A DNA stretch of 64,000 nucleotides from Ligula intestinalis (Eukaryota > Platyhelminthes > Cestoda > Diphyllobothriidea > Diphyllobothriidae). Below, in pieces: positions 10,897-21,622 of this stretch; positions within the stretch are counted from its first letter, which is position 1; each line of letters starts with the position of its first letter. The stretch covers positions 18,792,977-18,856,976 of the forward strand of contig JAYGXS010000001.1 of the NCBI GenBank assembly GCA_036362985.1, read 5' to 3'. Made by a program: the position numbers and the translations under genes. Under the pieces are notes generated by a model. It ran no database searches. It was not told where the DNA came from and saw nothing but the letters and a program-made list of their open reading frames with translations.

Positions 10897-10950
10897 GGAG
10901 CCTTTTCTCTGAAGGAGGACATGGCGAGGCACGTTGGCACTATCCACAAA
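10897..10950 (+). pseudogene. Decayed zinc-finger exon (copy of exon 8)
   Basis: The residues GAFS, then EDMARH, then IHK match the second half of exon 8, including its unusual Met. The CX2C half and the acceptor are missing. The donor GT has become AA, although the following bases still resemble the intron start after exon 8. It is therefore a duplicated finger exon that has lost function. Confidence 0.65.
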
Positions 10951-11749
10951 AAATATGATTTTTCCTCCTCATCATCTTATTTGTCGTTTTGGATTGTTTT
11001 CATTCGACTTCGCTTTTTTCCCTTGTAACTATAATCTTCAATGGTATTTACTGGATGTGTTCATGAGTTGGCAATGCAAAAGGCAATAGCGAATGCATTC
11101 TGTGATCATTTTCACCAATAGGTTTTATGCGTTTGTTTGTTAACGGTGTATCAAGATGTGTGGCCATGCAGTGAAAAAGCGTTTTTTCGTCCCAATGCCT
11201 ATGCTTACAGTGAGACGGATTGACATTTTTGGTATTTAACTCCATTTGGCAGAAATTCAGTCGCTTATCATACGTACGTTGTTTAGAGGATTGACTATCT
11301 TTCGGGTTTCACTTTAACTCGCTATTATTGATTTCGTTAGAAGTAAGCTTTTATCACCGTCAGAACAAAACGAACGCAGTTTAGGCGAAGACTACAAGTT
11401 GGTTGCTTTCATGTTCTATCCAAATTTCCGCCAACCTCTATTTCAAAGTTTTAAACACACTGTTCGTTGATTTATTGTTCTCTTCGAGACCTTTGATATC
11501 GCAATCAAATGTTTAAGGAGCAAATAACTGCGCCAATTTCCATCAACTGTATTCGTTATTTCCTAACTTAGTTGCTTATCACTGTTTACAACACGGAGCA
11601 AAGCTGAAGTCCTTCCCACTTACGTGCTAACTCCGGTCTAATTTAATTATGAGTCCTATATTGGGCGTCGGCTGTAAGTGTAGTGAGACTTCCTAAGGTA
11701 AGGATAACTTCTATGAACGCCTAAAAAGGACACAGGGATAGAAACTAAT

Positions 11750-11965
11750 ACGTGCTCTCTTACTCCAAATTCCAGAGACATTAGTTTTCGGATTGAAGTG
11801 AGAGTTGAGAGTAAGTTCGGGATTAGATTTAATCTTGAGGTCACAGTTGCCGCTTGGACCAGAATTATATAAAGCGTTAGAATTTGGGTTAGTGTTCACT
11901 GTAGCGTTTGGGTATAGGATATGACTAGGGTTAAGAGTAAACCCATAATTTTGTTGTGCAGTTTG
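11750..11965 (-). repeat. Degenerate telomere-like G-rich tract
   Basis: Variants of GGGTTA, GGGATTAG and TAGGGTTAAG recur over about 200 bases, opposite in orientation to the tract at 3.6 kb. There is no exact tandem array, so this is old. Confidence 0.3.
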
Positions 11966-12288
11966 GACGGCCATAGAAATCATTCTTATCAGACAGGCTT
12001 CTCAGTCAGATGTGTCCTTTTCGTGGGATAAGTATTGATCATTTGTCTGAAAACGTTCCTCAAGTTGGGGGCGTGTATCTTGTCACGGACATTTCACTTT
12101 GCTACTTTACCTATGTGATCCAAACAGAGTTAAAGCGGACGCCTCATAATTCATTTTGATACTTTATTACTGACTCTCCCTAGTGTGCCCGTCGTCTCTG
12201 CGGTTTTCGCATATTATTTGTAGTCAGGAGAAGTTAAAGTAGTTTGACGACTTTTGCGGATGTCTAACCGCATTTTTATTTATTTCAG

Positions 12289-12311
12289 AAACTTCGGAAG
12301 CCCCTCGCTAG
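12289..12311 (+). CDS. Possible terminal exon of the zinc-finger gene
   Basis: A good acceptor (T-rich tract ending TTTATTTCAG at 12288) is followed by two bases plus six codons and TAG, read in the phase left by the finger exons. This would add the seven residues KTSEAPR after finger 8. The segment also loosely resembles the start of a finger exon, so it could instead be a ruined copy. No convincing polyadenylation signal was pinned to it. Confidence 0.25.
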
Positions 12312-15300
12312 TCATACTTCTGCGTTGCTCAATCCCCTCCCCCCGTCCCTCTTACACACAATATGATGTACAAAGTCTTTCTATATAGTCATTTTGCATG
12401 CATTCACTTTGCAGAATCATTGATTTTTTACTTGAAAGAACTCTTATGTGCCCTTCTATTTTTATCGAAAAAATCGGATCGATATGCCATAGCAACTCAT
12501 TGATATACTCTGGGTTTTTACGCTGGACCACAAATAAGTAAGCAGCGAACGATTCTTGCAAACTCCCCCGAGATCTTTTCTAATTTTGGACGGAAACTGT
12601 TTGTCGCATTTGACGCTAAGATTAGAGTTTTTAACCCATATTGGAGGCTAATACCTTATGGTCTATTTATCCGTAAAAACCCTTTCCAAGCGACGGCTTG
12701 TACTCTGGCATCGACCGTTTTATTTTTGAGGCTTTAAGGCCAAACTTGACAGACATCTTAGAGTGCCTTGTAGAGATCTGGAAAACAGGGCTGTATGTTT
12801 GCATATTCCACCGAAGGGGACAAATTCCTGCACGTTCTGGTGAAAAGGCACAGTGGTGCCGAGGGATGTTTCGCGGGGGCGTCGAAAATGCAACGTAAGA
12901 ACCAGGGAGATGGTGAGGACTAAAGCTGCTTGTCATTTGAAATAAACAGCTAGCGGAGGAAGGGTTTCCATGGTAATGATTGATTCCGCAAGTCTCGCTA
13001 CAATTTTCCAATATTGAAATGCATTTTCTACAGGCCAAATATTTGATTATGTCATGGTACAATCATTTTGATAGCTACATTTTTTCCTGTACGATTGACC
13101 GGTTTTGATTAAAATTAACAACGAAAAGTAGTCAAGGGATTTGGACGACTCTGAAAGGTGAGCCTTGAGGAGATAAGGAATGGCCTTTCCATGTCCTACA
13201 GTTTTGTAACGGTGTAATATTGTACGTGTGGTTGATAAGTAATGAATGGTCACCTGATAACTGTGCGGCTTATAAATGCGTACGTCACGCTGCGGTGACT
13301 GGTATAAATGCCCATTTTCGAATGATGATATTGGAAAAAGAGCAAACTCGTGCATATACTTGGTAACCGACCTGAATTGTTAACATGAATTCTGGAATGC
13401 GTTTGGCCTTAGCAGGATGGATTCACAAGACACAACGCCGGTGCAAACCAATCAAATCCGAGTTCCTATAGACGAAAAAAGTTCGGCATCAATAAGAAAG
13501 AATCCGCTACGCGGTATTCACCCAGTTTCAGCATAAATGCAAGGCCTGACGAAAATTTGTCGAAAGTACACGTGGACACGCCAAACAAGACTTCTGAATT
13601 CAATAGAGCGTCGAATTATCAAGGTCACGCTCGCGAGCAGAAAAAGTAGCCAATCACCCGACAGCAGGGTCGTCCAATTGGAAGCGTCGGCGATCGCATT
13701 TTGCACGCTGCAATCCTGATTCGGGCGTGCCGCAGGCGAAACGTGCACTCTCTAGGAAAGCAAGCGTTGACGTAGTTAATCGCTTTCTCAGATTTCAACT
13801 CCGTCGGGACATTGCAAGCTGAAGGAACAGAAGGAAGGGGATTAGGAGATGGCAAATCACTATCGCTTCAGTAAGCATTGTTAGTTTTATCCACATTAAG
13901 GTCTGGCTTTGTAATATGATCGACTATTACAAGTAGAATTTGCGAACACGCCCACGCGATTCCACATGACAATAACTTTTGTAGATACTACTCATAGGTA
14001 GGAATATAGTAAAATATAGCAGCTGAGGTCTAAATAAATCTTCGACGTGGTTTCCATGGACGTCGGGCCAGATTACTATCTCGAAATGCAATTTCCTATG
14101 ATTATCGTATTTTGGCTTAACAATTTGTAAATTATAATTTATCATTCTACACAATTGTATGCGTAAAATCTATATTGAAATTCGCAAATATATTATCTTA
14201 CCTTACCTTAATTAATTTAGTATCTTAAAGGTAATTAGTACTAATTAATCAATGGTTTATTTTAATAAGTTCTTTTGTTTTTCTTTATTCCTTTCCTTGT
14301 CACTCCGCCGACTTCAGCTACGCACTCAAGCAAAGTCTAATTCATATTTAGTCTTAGGCACTTGATCTTGATAGCAAACATAGGTAAGGCAGGAATGGTG
14401 ATTTGTGGCTGATTGACCATTGTCAGTCAGTCATACCCGGTCCCAGTTTGTGCACCACCCGATGTCTGAAATCACAGCCTGATGATAATTGCTAAATATC
14501 GTTTTCGTTTCAGGCAATGCACTCAGACTTTCGTTCTGGCAAGCTCACTGGACTTATAAGAACTGTTGATTATCCACAGAATAGATAGCTTTCTTTTCGG
14601 CATTACACTAGGCATCTTGTACGCCTCCATCTGCCTTTTTACCAAACAACCGCATTCAGCCTACTTCCTATTGTTTGGATATTAACCTACTCCCAAGGTT
14701 TTTTATATTTAATTTAAGCACACCCACGGCGTGCTGTTGGGCCTTCCAACATACACCGCACACAGGCTTTTGAATATGGACTTAGCTGCACCAAGTTTCA
14801 GAACTAAGTAGGCTGTTTTTTCATTCTCTTTTATTGGTAGGATTGTTTTTAGAGGTCCCCTTTGCCTTTGACTTACAAAAGTAAGCCACTTTTACATTTT
14901 CAGTAATATGAATTTTATTTATTTTCATAAGATACTTCAATAGAAAGTCTAGTTAGCCTACTCTGTTAAATTCTGCCAATAAAACCGTAAATTTCCCTCA
15001 ATTAGCATGAATTGCCTGAGTAACAAGAACTCATTTTGATACAATTTATTCAATCTAGTGCATTGAACCAGATATAAATATATTTAATATTTTTGATCAC
15101 AATTTGCACTCTGTTACCAAAAATTAACTAATTGACCACAAACTACGTTAGACAGTGCGGGGGGAGAAGATATGTATTTAAGGGATCCTATAGGATATTT
15201 AACCCCATTGTATGCGACCGACGGGCAAAGCATCCCAGTACCACGTAATGTGCCTTTGTGGCTGCTGACCCAATGTCTTCACATGCCCGTTAGGCTTGAC

Positions 15301-15470
15301 TTAGCGGCTGCTGTGGTGCCTCCTTTTTAGCCTGCGTCCGAACGGCCGCGACAGGCTTGTTAACTAGCAGACGCTCCAACAAAGCACGGCCGCCATAGAC
15401 TTGACCTCAGAATAGTTAAGGCCACGTGTGCAGGCATCGGCCGGCCCGCCTTCTCGCCCATAGTTCTATG
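12312..15470. other. Gene-free span, intron or intergenic
   Basis: No protein domain or RNA gene is recognised. A GC-richer island at about 13400-13860 has several overlapping open frames but no recognisable product, and may be an unlisted repeat. The stretch 14100-15160 is AT-rich and featureless by eye. Confidence 0.4.
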
Positions 15471-15479
15471 GGAGTTAAG

Positions 15480-15930
15480 CCAAAGACTGTTAACCCTAAC
15501 AGCTACAATCTTCCAGACCCGGTTCCTTCGGAGAAGTCTTGGGAAAGCCAGAGTAGCAGGAACAGCATATTGTTTGCAGAAGAGTTAGGGGGAAAGTTGC
15601 CACTCCACCCAGCATGGAGTTCAGTCGCGTAAGAGCGCGGTGCCGTCACGTCCGTCTCTCAGGGGACGGAATTTCAGGTGTCCGTTGGTGCATGAATTGA
15701 CTAAAGAGCTGGACAGCGCTTGGCCAGAGCTGATTGGCTACGAGCATTTCGGGACGCTGATAGGTCGACCGGTTTGGGACTCGTCTATGCGCCCGATCAT
15801 GCGAGGGCAAAGGTCGCGCGTGGGTGCGGACATTTGCCCTCGCGGTGGGAAAGGCGCGACTGGGCGACTAAGATATACCTTAGAAGAACAAGTCAGTGGC
15901 GTGTCGAGTTTGAAGGGTTGAGCTGTAGAA
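15480..15930 (-). repeat. Dispersed GC-rich repeat, family D
   Basis: Read on the minus strand it ends with TTCCCAAGACTTCTCCGAAG, then GGGTCTGGAAGAT and GTTAGGGTTAA. This matches the end of the copy at 33815-34260 and, more loosely, those at 22290, 31503 and 35490. Open frames across it look like chance products of its high GC. Confidence 0.6.
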
Positions 15931-16020
15931 CTTCTACTGTTCCTTGTGTTCATCTTCTCTTGAACTGCCTGACTGCTGTCAGTATTTTGTGCTTGTGTCA
16001 TATCCTCATTTTTCAGGTTA

Positions 16021-16803
16021 TACAGGGTGTCCCAGAAGTAACTGACCCTTTTGATTTGCCAATAAAACGACAACTATTTGAGCTAGGAGATTGAAACTTG
16101 TTTTATTCAAACAAAAACCTTTTATGATTTATTAGAGCAAGGTTTCGCCTATAGTGCCTTTTAAATGATGACCATGGTTGTTTTGACAACTAAGAGTTCG
16201 TTTCTTTGTCGTTTCCATAACGCTCCTTAGTGTATAAGGCGATAGTTGTATTATTTCAGAACAAATGTTGTTTTTAAGTCCTTTCAGATTTGTTAAATTT
16301 GTTACATAAACCCTTGACATCAGGTAGCCCCATAAGAAGAAATCGTGTAGGATCAAACCTGGAGATCGAGGGGGCCAAAGAATGTTACCAAATCGTGAAA
16401 TCAAATGACTTGAAAAGCACTCATTTAACGAAGTCATCGTTTCTCTTGCTGTATGGGCCGTGGCTCTATCCTGTTTTAACCAAGCATTGCGTAGGCCATG
16501 TCTCTCAACTTCAGGAATAAGAAATTCGCTAATCATAGTTCGGTATCTTTCAAAATTAACTGTAGCTGTTGCGCCATCATTATTTTCAAAAAGGTATGGA
16601 TCAATCACATTTGAAGCGGTTAATCTGCACCACACCGTTACACGAAAAGAATGTGGTGGCCTTTATTGAATTTCCATGGATTTTTATCGCACCAAATTCT
16701 AGAAATATGTCTTTCGAATAAAACAAGTTTCAATATCCTGGCGTTAATAGTTTTCCTTTCAATAGCAAATCAAAAGGCTCAGTTACTTCTGGGACGCCGT
16801 GTA
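16021..16803 (-). mobile_element. Truncated mariner/IS630-type DNA transposon
   Basis: The terminal inverted repeats start TACAGGGTGTCCC on the left and TACACGGCGTCCC on the right. Similarity continues for over 30 bases inward (CAGAAGTAACTGA, CTTTTGATTTGC). TA precedes the left end; the right flank reads TT, so the duplication is not intact. The element is about 780 bp, too short for a full transposase, and contains only the C-terminal part. Confidence 0.85.
16132..16720 (-). pseudogene. Mariner-type transposase, C-terminal fragment
   Basis: The main open frame (16132-16635) encodes the C-terminal catalytic part of a DDE transposase. It reads VWCRLTASN-like at the start, then a QDRATAHTA block with the second Asp, WPPRSPGL, and HDFFLWGYL with the third Asp. 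By hand count 41 residues separate the two Asp residues. It ends near NNHGHHL, as in this superfamily. A further piece (RIWCDKNP) lies in another frame at about 16650-16710 next to a stop. The N-terminal DNA-binding domain and the first catalytic Asp are absent, so it cannot be active. SPGL replaces the usual SPDL. Confidence 0.85.
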
Positions 16804-17048
16804 TTTTACCCCTGTATCAGAAGAATAAAGCTGGCATTTGGAGGTTTTACCTTGACATTCCCTTCAATTAAAAATAAATAAAAAAAATAAATATATTCCA
16901 GCTCACAATGCGGTTTCTAATCCGTTTGCATTCAATGAACTAATAATATAACGAAATGATCTTATTTAAACTGTATACTATTTATTTATAGTGATAAATG
17001 CCTGCAACTTATTATCCACTATTAGTTGAATCGATTTTGAATTTTCAG

Positions 17049-17135
17049 CTTCCCGAAGCTGTGTTTGCGAGGTTTGTGGCGAAACTTTCCCAGAGAGACG
17101 ATATTTGGACAGACATGTCGCATTAGAACACAGTG
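17049..17135 (+). CDS. Diverged zinc-finger exon
   Basis: The acceptor is GATTTTGAATTTTCAG, ending at 17048, and the donor GTATG starts at 17136. The exon is again 87 nt in phase 1-1. The finger reads CEVCGETF, ERRYLDRH, then HX4H with LEH. Helix positions -1, 2, 3 and 6 are E, R, Y, R. It lacks the LRE linker and the position-1 Lys of the other eight, and its last residues are HS in place of HK. It may be the next finger of the same gene after a 6.8-kb intron, or belong to a separate gene. Confidence 0.6.
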
Positions 17136-18407
17136 GTATGCCAGTTTTTCCTTGGTGTTTGCTTTGATGAATATATAGACATAATGTGCCAGCTGGCTAT
17201 GTTTTACTTTGAAAAAACTCATCATGATCTATGCGCGATACCGAAAACGAGTTAGCATTTATCGCCTCTGCCGGTAAACATCCACGACCTACCAGCAGGA
17301 ATACTCTCAAGGAGGGGTTCAAGACCCAACAACGGTAACTGGCACGCACAAAAAGCACCGACAACTCGTTAACGGACCGAAAACTCGTCAATCGAAACAC
17401 ATATTCTGTGAGGCACTTTCTCGTAACCTGAAATGCTCGTAGGTGGATGCTGTTCGTCATTGGAGGACCCACTGTACATGCAGCGAGCCACGGTGCACTT
17501 GTTTTTGAGGAAGGTTAAAGCAAAGTTGCAGAATTCTTAGGACTCTGCGAATAGCACGATGAGTCAACGCACTGAAGGGCGTTGCGAGAGCCGCTGACCG
17601 TGAGCCAGACGTTTCTGCTCAATCCTGATTGGCAAATTACACCTTCTTTAAACTTTTTACTCAAAAAAGAGGAGCTTTCGGTTAAAATGTTGCTAATTAT
17701 GAGCTTTTTACAATTGTGAGGTGTTTATTCATAACACCTCGTATCCGCTTATTAATTAATGCTGCCTATACTACATAAAATATGTTCTACATCTATTGCA
17801 ATATGTCATGACAACTATGTGACTTCTTTCTCAATCAGAAGGCAAACATATACTTTACCTTAAACAGGATGTACACAGTGCGCAGCGTTAAAACCTTGAA
17901 TTCGAGTGTAACAGTCACTAGGTTGGAAAGTTATTCGGCTACCCACGTAAATTCCTGCCATGAGTCTAAGCTACAGCCTTCCTCTAACGAAATACAGTCT
18001 ATCATCTGGCAATTGGCTTCATAACTCGAATTGCAAACAAGAAATTTTTTTTCGCCGTAATTCGCCTTCCTTATCTGGATTTTTGCATGCAAACTCTTAA
18101 CCCGCAGCTTGCAATGCTCAGCCTTCCTTATTTGTTGAAGCACAAACTTTAACCTTAAACGAGGGCATAGACATAAACAAAACTTCAAGCTGAACTAACA
18201 CTTTGATCTGTTAACGGAAGGTTTATCATAAATTCTTCCCGGAAACCCAGTCCCTTAGCAACATAGCATCCTCTTAATTTCAGATAAATTGGTACCACAC
18301 TGAGAAAGAAGTGGTGAATGGGGCTGACTGAGCAAACTAGTTGTGCACAGGGCCTAACAGGCCGTTTGAATTTCTGTCATAAAGGAACTCGTTAAACAGT
18401 AGAAACG

Positions 18408-18437
18408 TTTCGAAATCCGTCGCAGATTCGTCATCAG
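18408..18437 (-). ncRNA. Hammerhead ribozyme-like core
   Basis: The minus strand reads CTGATGA, then a strand able to fold with AATC pairing to GATT around a loop, then GAAAC. The following bases CGTTT allow only a very short stem III, as is known for retroelement hammerheads that act as dimers. Stem I was not modelled. Confidence 0.5.
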
Positions 18438-18689
18438 AGCCAGAAACAGGGAGTAGTTGCAGAAACAGATAGCGTATACACAGGAGTTTGCAGTATATAT
18501 ATAGGATATAGTCATTAATGCAAACATACAACGAAAATTAACGTTTATTGCCTTCCTGCTCGTTGATAGTTTGTTGAACTGCATGCGGGCTCTGAGTTGG
18601 TGGTGGTGGTGGCGTGTTGGCCTCAGATGTGATGATTGCTCGGTCATCTGGCCCTCCAGTGTTGCTGTAGGATGACGTGCTGGACTATC

Positions 18690-19560
18690 CATTCCCCAAG
18701 CGGTGACCTGCTTTGGCCCAATTGAGTCTCAGCGCCGAATCTGGATTAGACAACTCGTTGCACTTGTAAATGGATTGGGGGTCTGTGAGCCATGACTCAA
18801 GTAATTCGCGACCCATCCGATTGTCAACTCTTGCGAGAACGTCGGCATCATCAAATTTGAATTGAGAATTGGCATCATTTCGCCGCAATGCTGCCGCATA
18901 TTCGGCAATCCACGTCTTTTAAGTCTGCTAGTTTCTCCAACATATTTGCTTTGTCTGCAACTGCACCTTATCCTCTGGACGATTCCAGGCGTTTCTTGCC
19001 GCGCCAGTGGCTCTTTCGTTTTCATCATCTGACGTCTTATGGTTACCTCCGGCCTATGTGCGACTCCAACTCTAAGTGATGCGAGAAAACCGCCGACACC
19101 CACTGAGACGTTTTTTACGTATGACATCGCTCGCCAACTGTTGGCCATATCGTTTGTGCAAACAGAAGTTGACGAAGTTGTGCGGGTAGCCAATTTCTCT
19201 GAACACCCACTGAAGGTTTGGTAGTTCGCCAGCTTTGTCTTCTTTTCGCTGTAGTGCGTCTCAACACGCTGTTATTGCGTCCTTATGCAACTGCGTTTGT
19301 GGCTGATTGAGTGGTTGCTGTTGTAATTCAGTACTTGCAGCGTGTTTGTCACTTTCCTGAATACCCTTGTCTTTAGGGCACCACAATGTTTGCGACAGAC
19401 AAGGACATCAAGGAAGGCCAGCTGGTTGTTCTCTTTCTCTTTCTCCTTCACCGTAAATTGCATGTCTGGAAAGACGCGGTTGAGACGTTTTTTGAACTTG
19501 AGCCCCTGATCCCATTTGATGTCGATGAATTTGTAATCCACATACCACGCCCGGCATTTC
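18690..19560 (-). pseudogene. Penelope-like RT/GIY-YIG polyprotein remnant
   Basis: The pieces of one protein lie in different frames. The first has WYVDYKFID, then FPDMQFTV and FLDVLVCRK, matching the end of the RT palm. The next, near 19200 in another frame, has GYPHNF. The third has IRCSCRQSKYVGET (18931-18944 encodes YVGET), the cysteine-rich GIY-YIG signature. The last, in a shifted frame (18685-18888), has RELLESWLTDPQSI. The catalytic YxDD is YVDY here (19533-19544), so the second Asp is lost. At least two frameshifts are needed to follow it, so this is a dead copy. Confidence 0.8.
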
Positions 19561-21374
19561 GATCTGTGATATTGGAAGATTATATCAGATTGTATCAGTG
19601 GACGTATCTATGTCCAACCAGTAAACAATCATATGATCCTTGGAAAACACCTGTAACTGAGGCTGGAGTTTTAGCTTAGGATGGATCCTAGCAACAGTGA
19701 ATTGACATCTATTCAGGTTTACATGCTGTAAAATCACCCAGCCCTTGTGAATAGTTGGGTAGCAGATGCACAATTTCCCTAATGCGAAATGACTCGGTCA
19801 TGCAGAGACAGCATAATCACAGTTGAGCGGAAGGACAGGCCTTCGCTACCAACCATGATCAAACAATTGCCGCTGTCAGCCGATCAAAGACCACTGTTGA
19901 TTCGATAACCTGAAAGCCAAAAAGTGCATTGGACAACACTGTCTTGGGGTGGGCGAGCGGCAGAGGATTTGCAATGTTGAAACACATGTCAAAAGAGCCG
20001 GAATCATTTGTTTTTTCATTTTAACTGCCAGAAAAGCACATATCCTTCCCAGGATTTGTTCATATTCTCCTGTCGTAATGCATCACCGTCAAAATGCGTG
20101 CTTTTTTCCTTGTTTGGCAGACGAAATGTGAAGATCGCAAGGCGAGACAGACACAGAACCAAATCAGTTACACGGAATTTAATTTAATTTTTGCCTTGAA
20201 CACACAGTGGAAATGCGGTTCTCATTTCACTTAGTTTTATAAGACACTTACCATCTTTTCTGATTAGGAGTGTATGTAGTTTGTCCTAAATGAGGCATAT
20301 TGGGTTAGGAAATTACCACGTAACTGAATTCCCGTTGTGAACTGTATGGATAGCCTCTGCGCTCATGGGAATTAAGGAATCCCAAGATCTGGCAACTGAA
20401 GAATATCACGAAGCAAGAAACAGAAAAAGCTCTGCGAATTGAAGTTTTACAGATGCATTTTAAGAGAATATCTGCGGGCACCTGATTTTCAGGTTCCCTT
20501 GAAGGTTGTCTTCTCTCTCTGACTGATACGCGAGCGTACAACATTTCGTTCATGGAATAAGTAGGTAGGTAAGAAGTAAATCGTCATTTTCGTATCTAGC
20601 TACCATGACTGCGAGCTACCCGCTCTGGCCCGAAATGATATAGGCTACCATTATAAGTCAGTCCAATTTTATTGGCCATCAACTTGCACCCATTTTCGTT
20701 AATATTTTTTGGGACATGTGTTACGGTTGTACCGTAGATTACGGCAGGTGCGAAAATGATAAACTGAAATGGGATGATCTGTCTCATGATAGTTTTTTGA
20801 GTCACTAAAAAAACGATATTGAATTTTATCTGATGACATGCAGCATAATAAACCTGTATTCTGGTTATCATGTCGACTTTATCCATGCAAATACTTTGGC
20901 AGAAGTGAATTCTACTGTCCCCTTTCGGTTAACAATGTATGAGGATTAAAAGTACTTTAAATTGTATATTGCAGAGCATATCAGCAGGTAATTGGTTAAA
21001 AAATTATCGAAGATTTCCAAACAGTGGCCATATTGAAGGCGGGAAAAGCTTTCTGCGTGCAAGTTTTGGTAGATTATCTTAATATAATGACAACTGACCA
21101 GCACCACAGGGTGAAACTGGTGGAGATTTCATTCAGTTCCTACGATGGTTGTGACTTGAGGTAATTCAAATGCCGAAATAAGCAGTATAAGATGATGAAA
21201 TTGTGAATATCGTTGGTGCAGTTTGGTAATCTTGATACCAATTGTTTATTATGAGTCATGTTTTTTTCATTTAAAACATTTTATTATTCGCGTTGGGTAA
21301 ATATGAGACCCTTAAGGCTAACAGGAGTTTTATGGTTGGCAGGCGGTCAACGGGCGTTCTACCTTTATGCTCAG

Positions 21375-21622
21375 GTAGAAACAAAAAACCTGATTGAATT
21401 AATCGAAGCGGAGATAAACACGCTAAAGGATGTACACACAGGAAAGCTCATCAAATCGACAGTGGACATGGTGGCCTCGTGTGTGAGCACCATAGCATCG
21501 CTCGTCAGGGCATTTGGAGGACCCCCCGTATCGCCCTCCATATATTCTGTTGTATCAGCAGCCGAAGGCGTCACTACGCATGTAACCAAGCATGTGGGAG
21601 GTAATACAGATACTCTACGCAG
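21375..21622 (+). CDS. Apolipoprotein L-like protein, upstream exon
   Basis: This exon encodes about 83 residues. An amphipathic helix (IELIEAEINTLKDVH) is followed by a hydrophobic, small-residue stretch (STVDMVASCVSTIASLVRAF, then SPSIYSVVSAAEGVTTHVTK). The order and the DVH motif resemble the N-terminal half of the ApoL domain, where a helix with a conserved His precedes membrane-inserting hairpins. The donor AG|GTGAG leaves phase 2. The acceptor TTATGCTCAG at 21374 gives phase 0. Alternatively the frame is open back to ATGs at 21258 and 21303, and no first exon was identified. Similarity is by eye and weak. The family is linked to intracellular membrane insertion and channel activity. Confidence 0.5.

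Larger units (their letters stand above)
799..17135 (+). other. C2H2 zinc-finger gene, one finger per 87-nt exon (gene span, partial)
   Basis: This entry covers a multi-exon gene encoding tandem C2H2 zinc fingers, probably a nuclear DNA-binding protein. Eight strong exons of exactly 87 nt (29 codons) lie between 799 and 10232. Each is flanked by AG and GT splice signals, and each starts with the last two bases and ends with the first base of a codon (phase 1-1). Joined, they read without a stop. Every unit has the spacing CX2C-X12-HX4H, then seven residues to the next cysteine, which is the usual finger-to-finger distance. The linker is of the type HK-x-LR-x-x-x-C instead of the canonical TGEKP. 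The first coding exon is not identified and may lie upstream of the window. The 3' end is uncertain: either a short exon near 12289 or the diverged finger at 17049. Because the exons are symmetric, any could be skipped or duplicated without a frameshift. The target and function are unknown. Confidence 0.8.
18330..19610 (-). mobile_element. Broken Penelope-like element with hammerhead core at its end
   Basis: On the minus strand, reverse transcriptase remnants (19272-19541 upward) are followed by a GIY-YIG region (18690-19000). A hammerhead-type core then lies at 18437 down to 18408: CTGATGA, a stem-loop strand, then GAAA and CGTTT. The order of RT, endonuclease and ribozyme end fits Penelope-like retroelements. 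The RT 5' part is missing or unrecognisable beyond about 19.6 kb. Confidence 0.75.

Noticed and set aside
14478..14520. Hammerhead ribozyme at CTGATGATAATTG
   Set aside because: The GAAA strand is absent at the right distance; only TTTTCG follows, so the core cannot be completed.
15426..16094. Overlapping long open frames on both strands considered as a gene
   Set aside because: They lie in a GC-rich family D repeat copy where stops are rare by composition, and no domain is visible.
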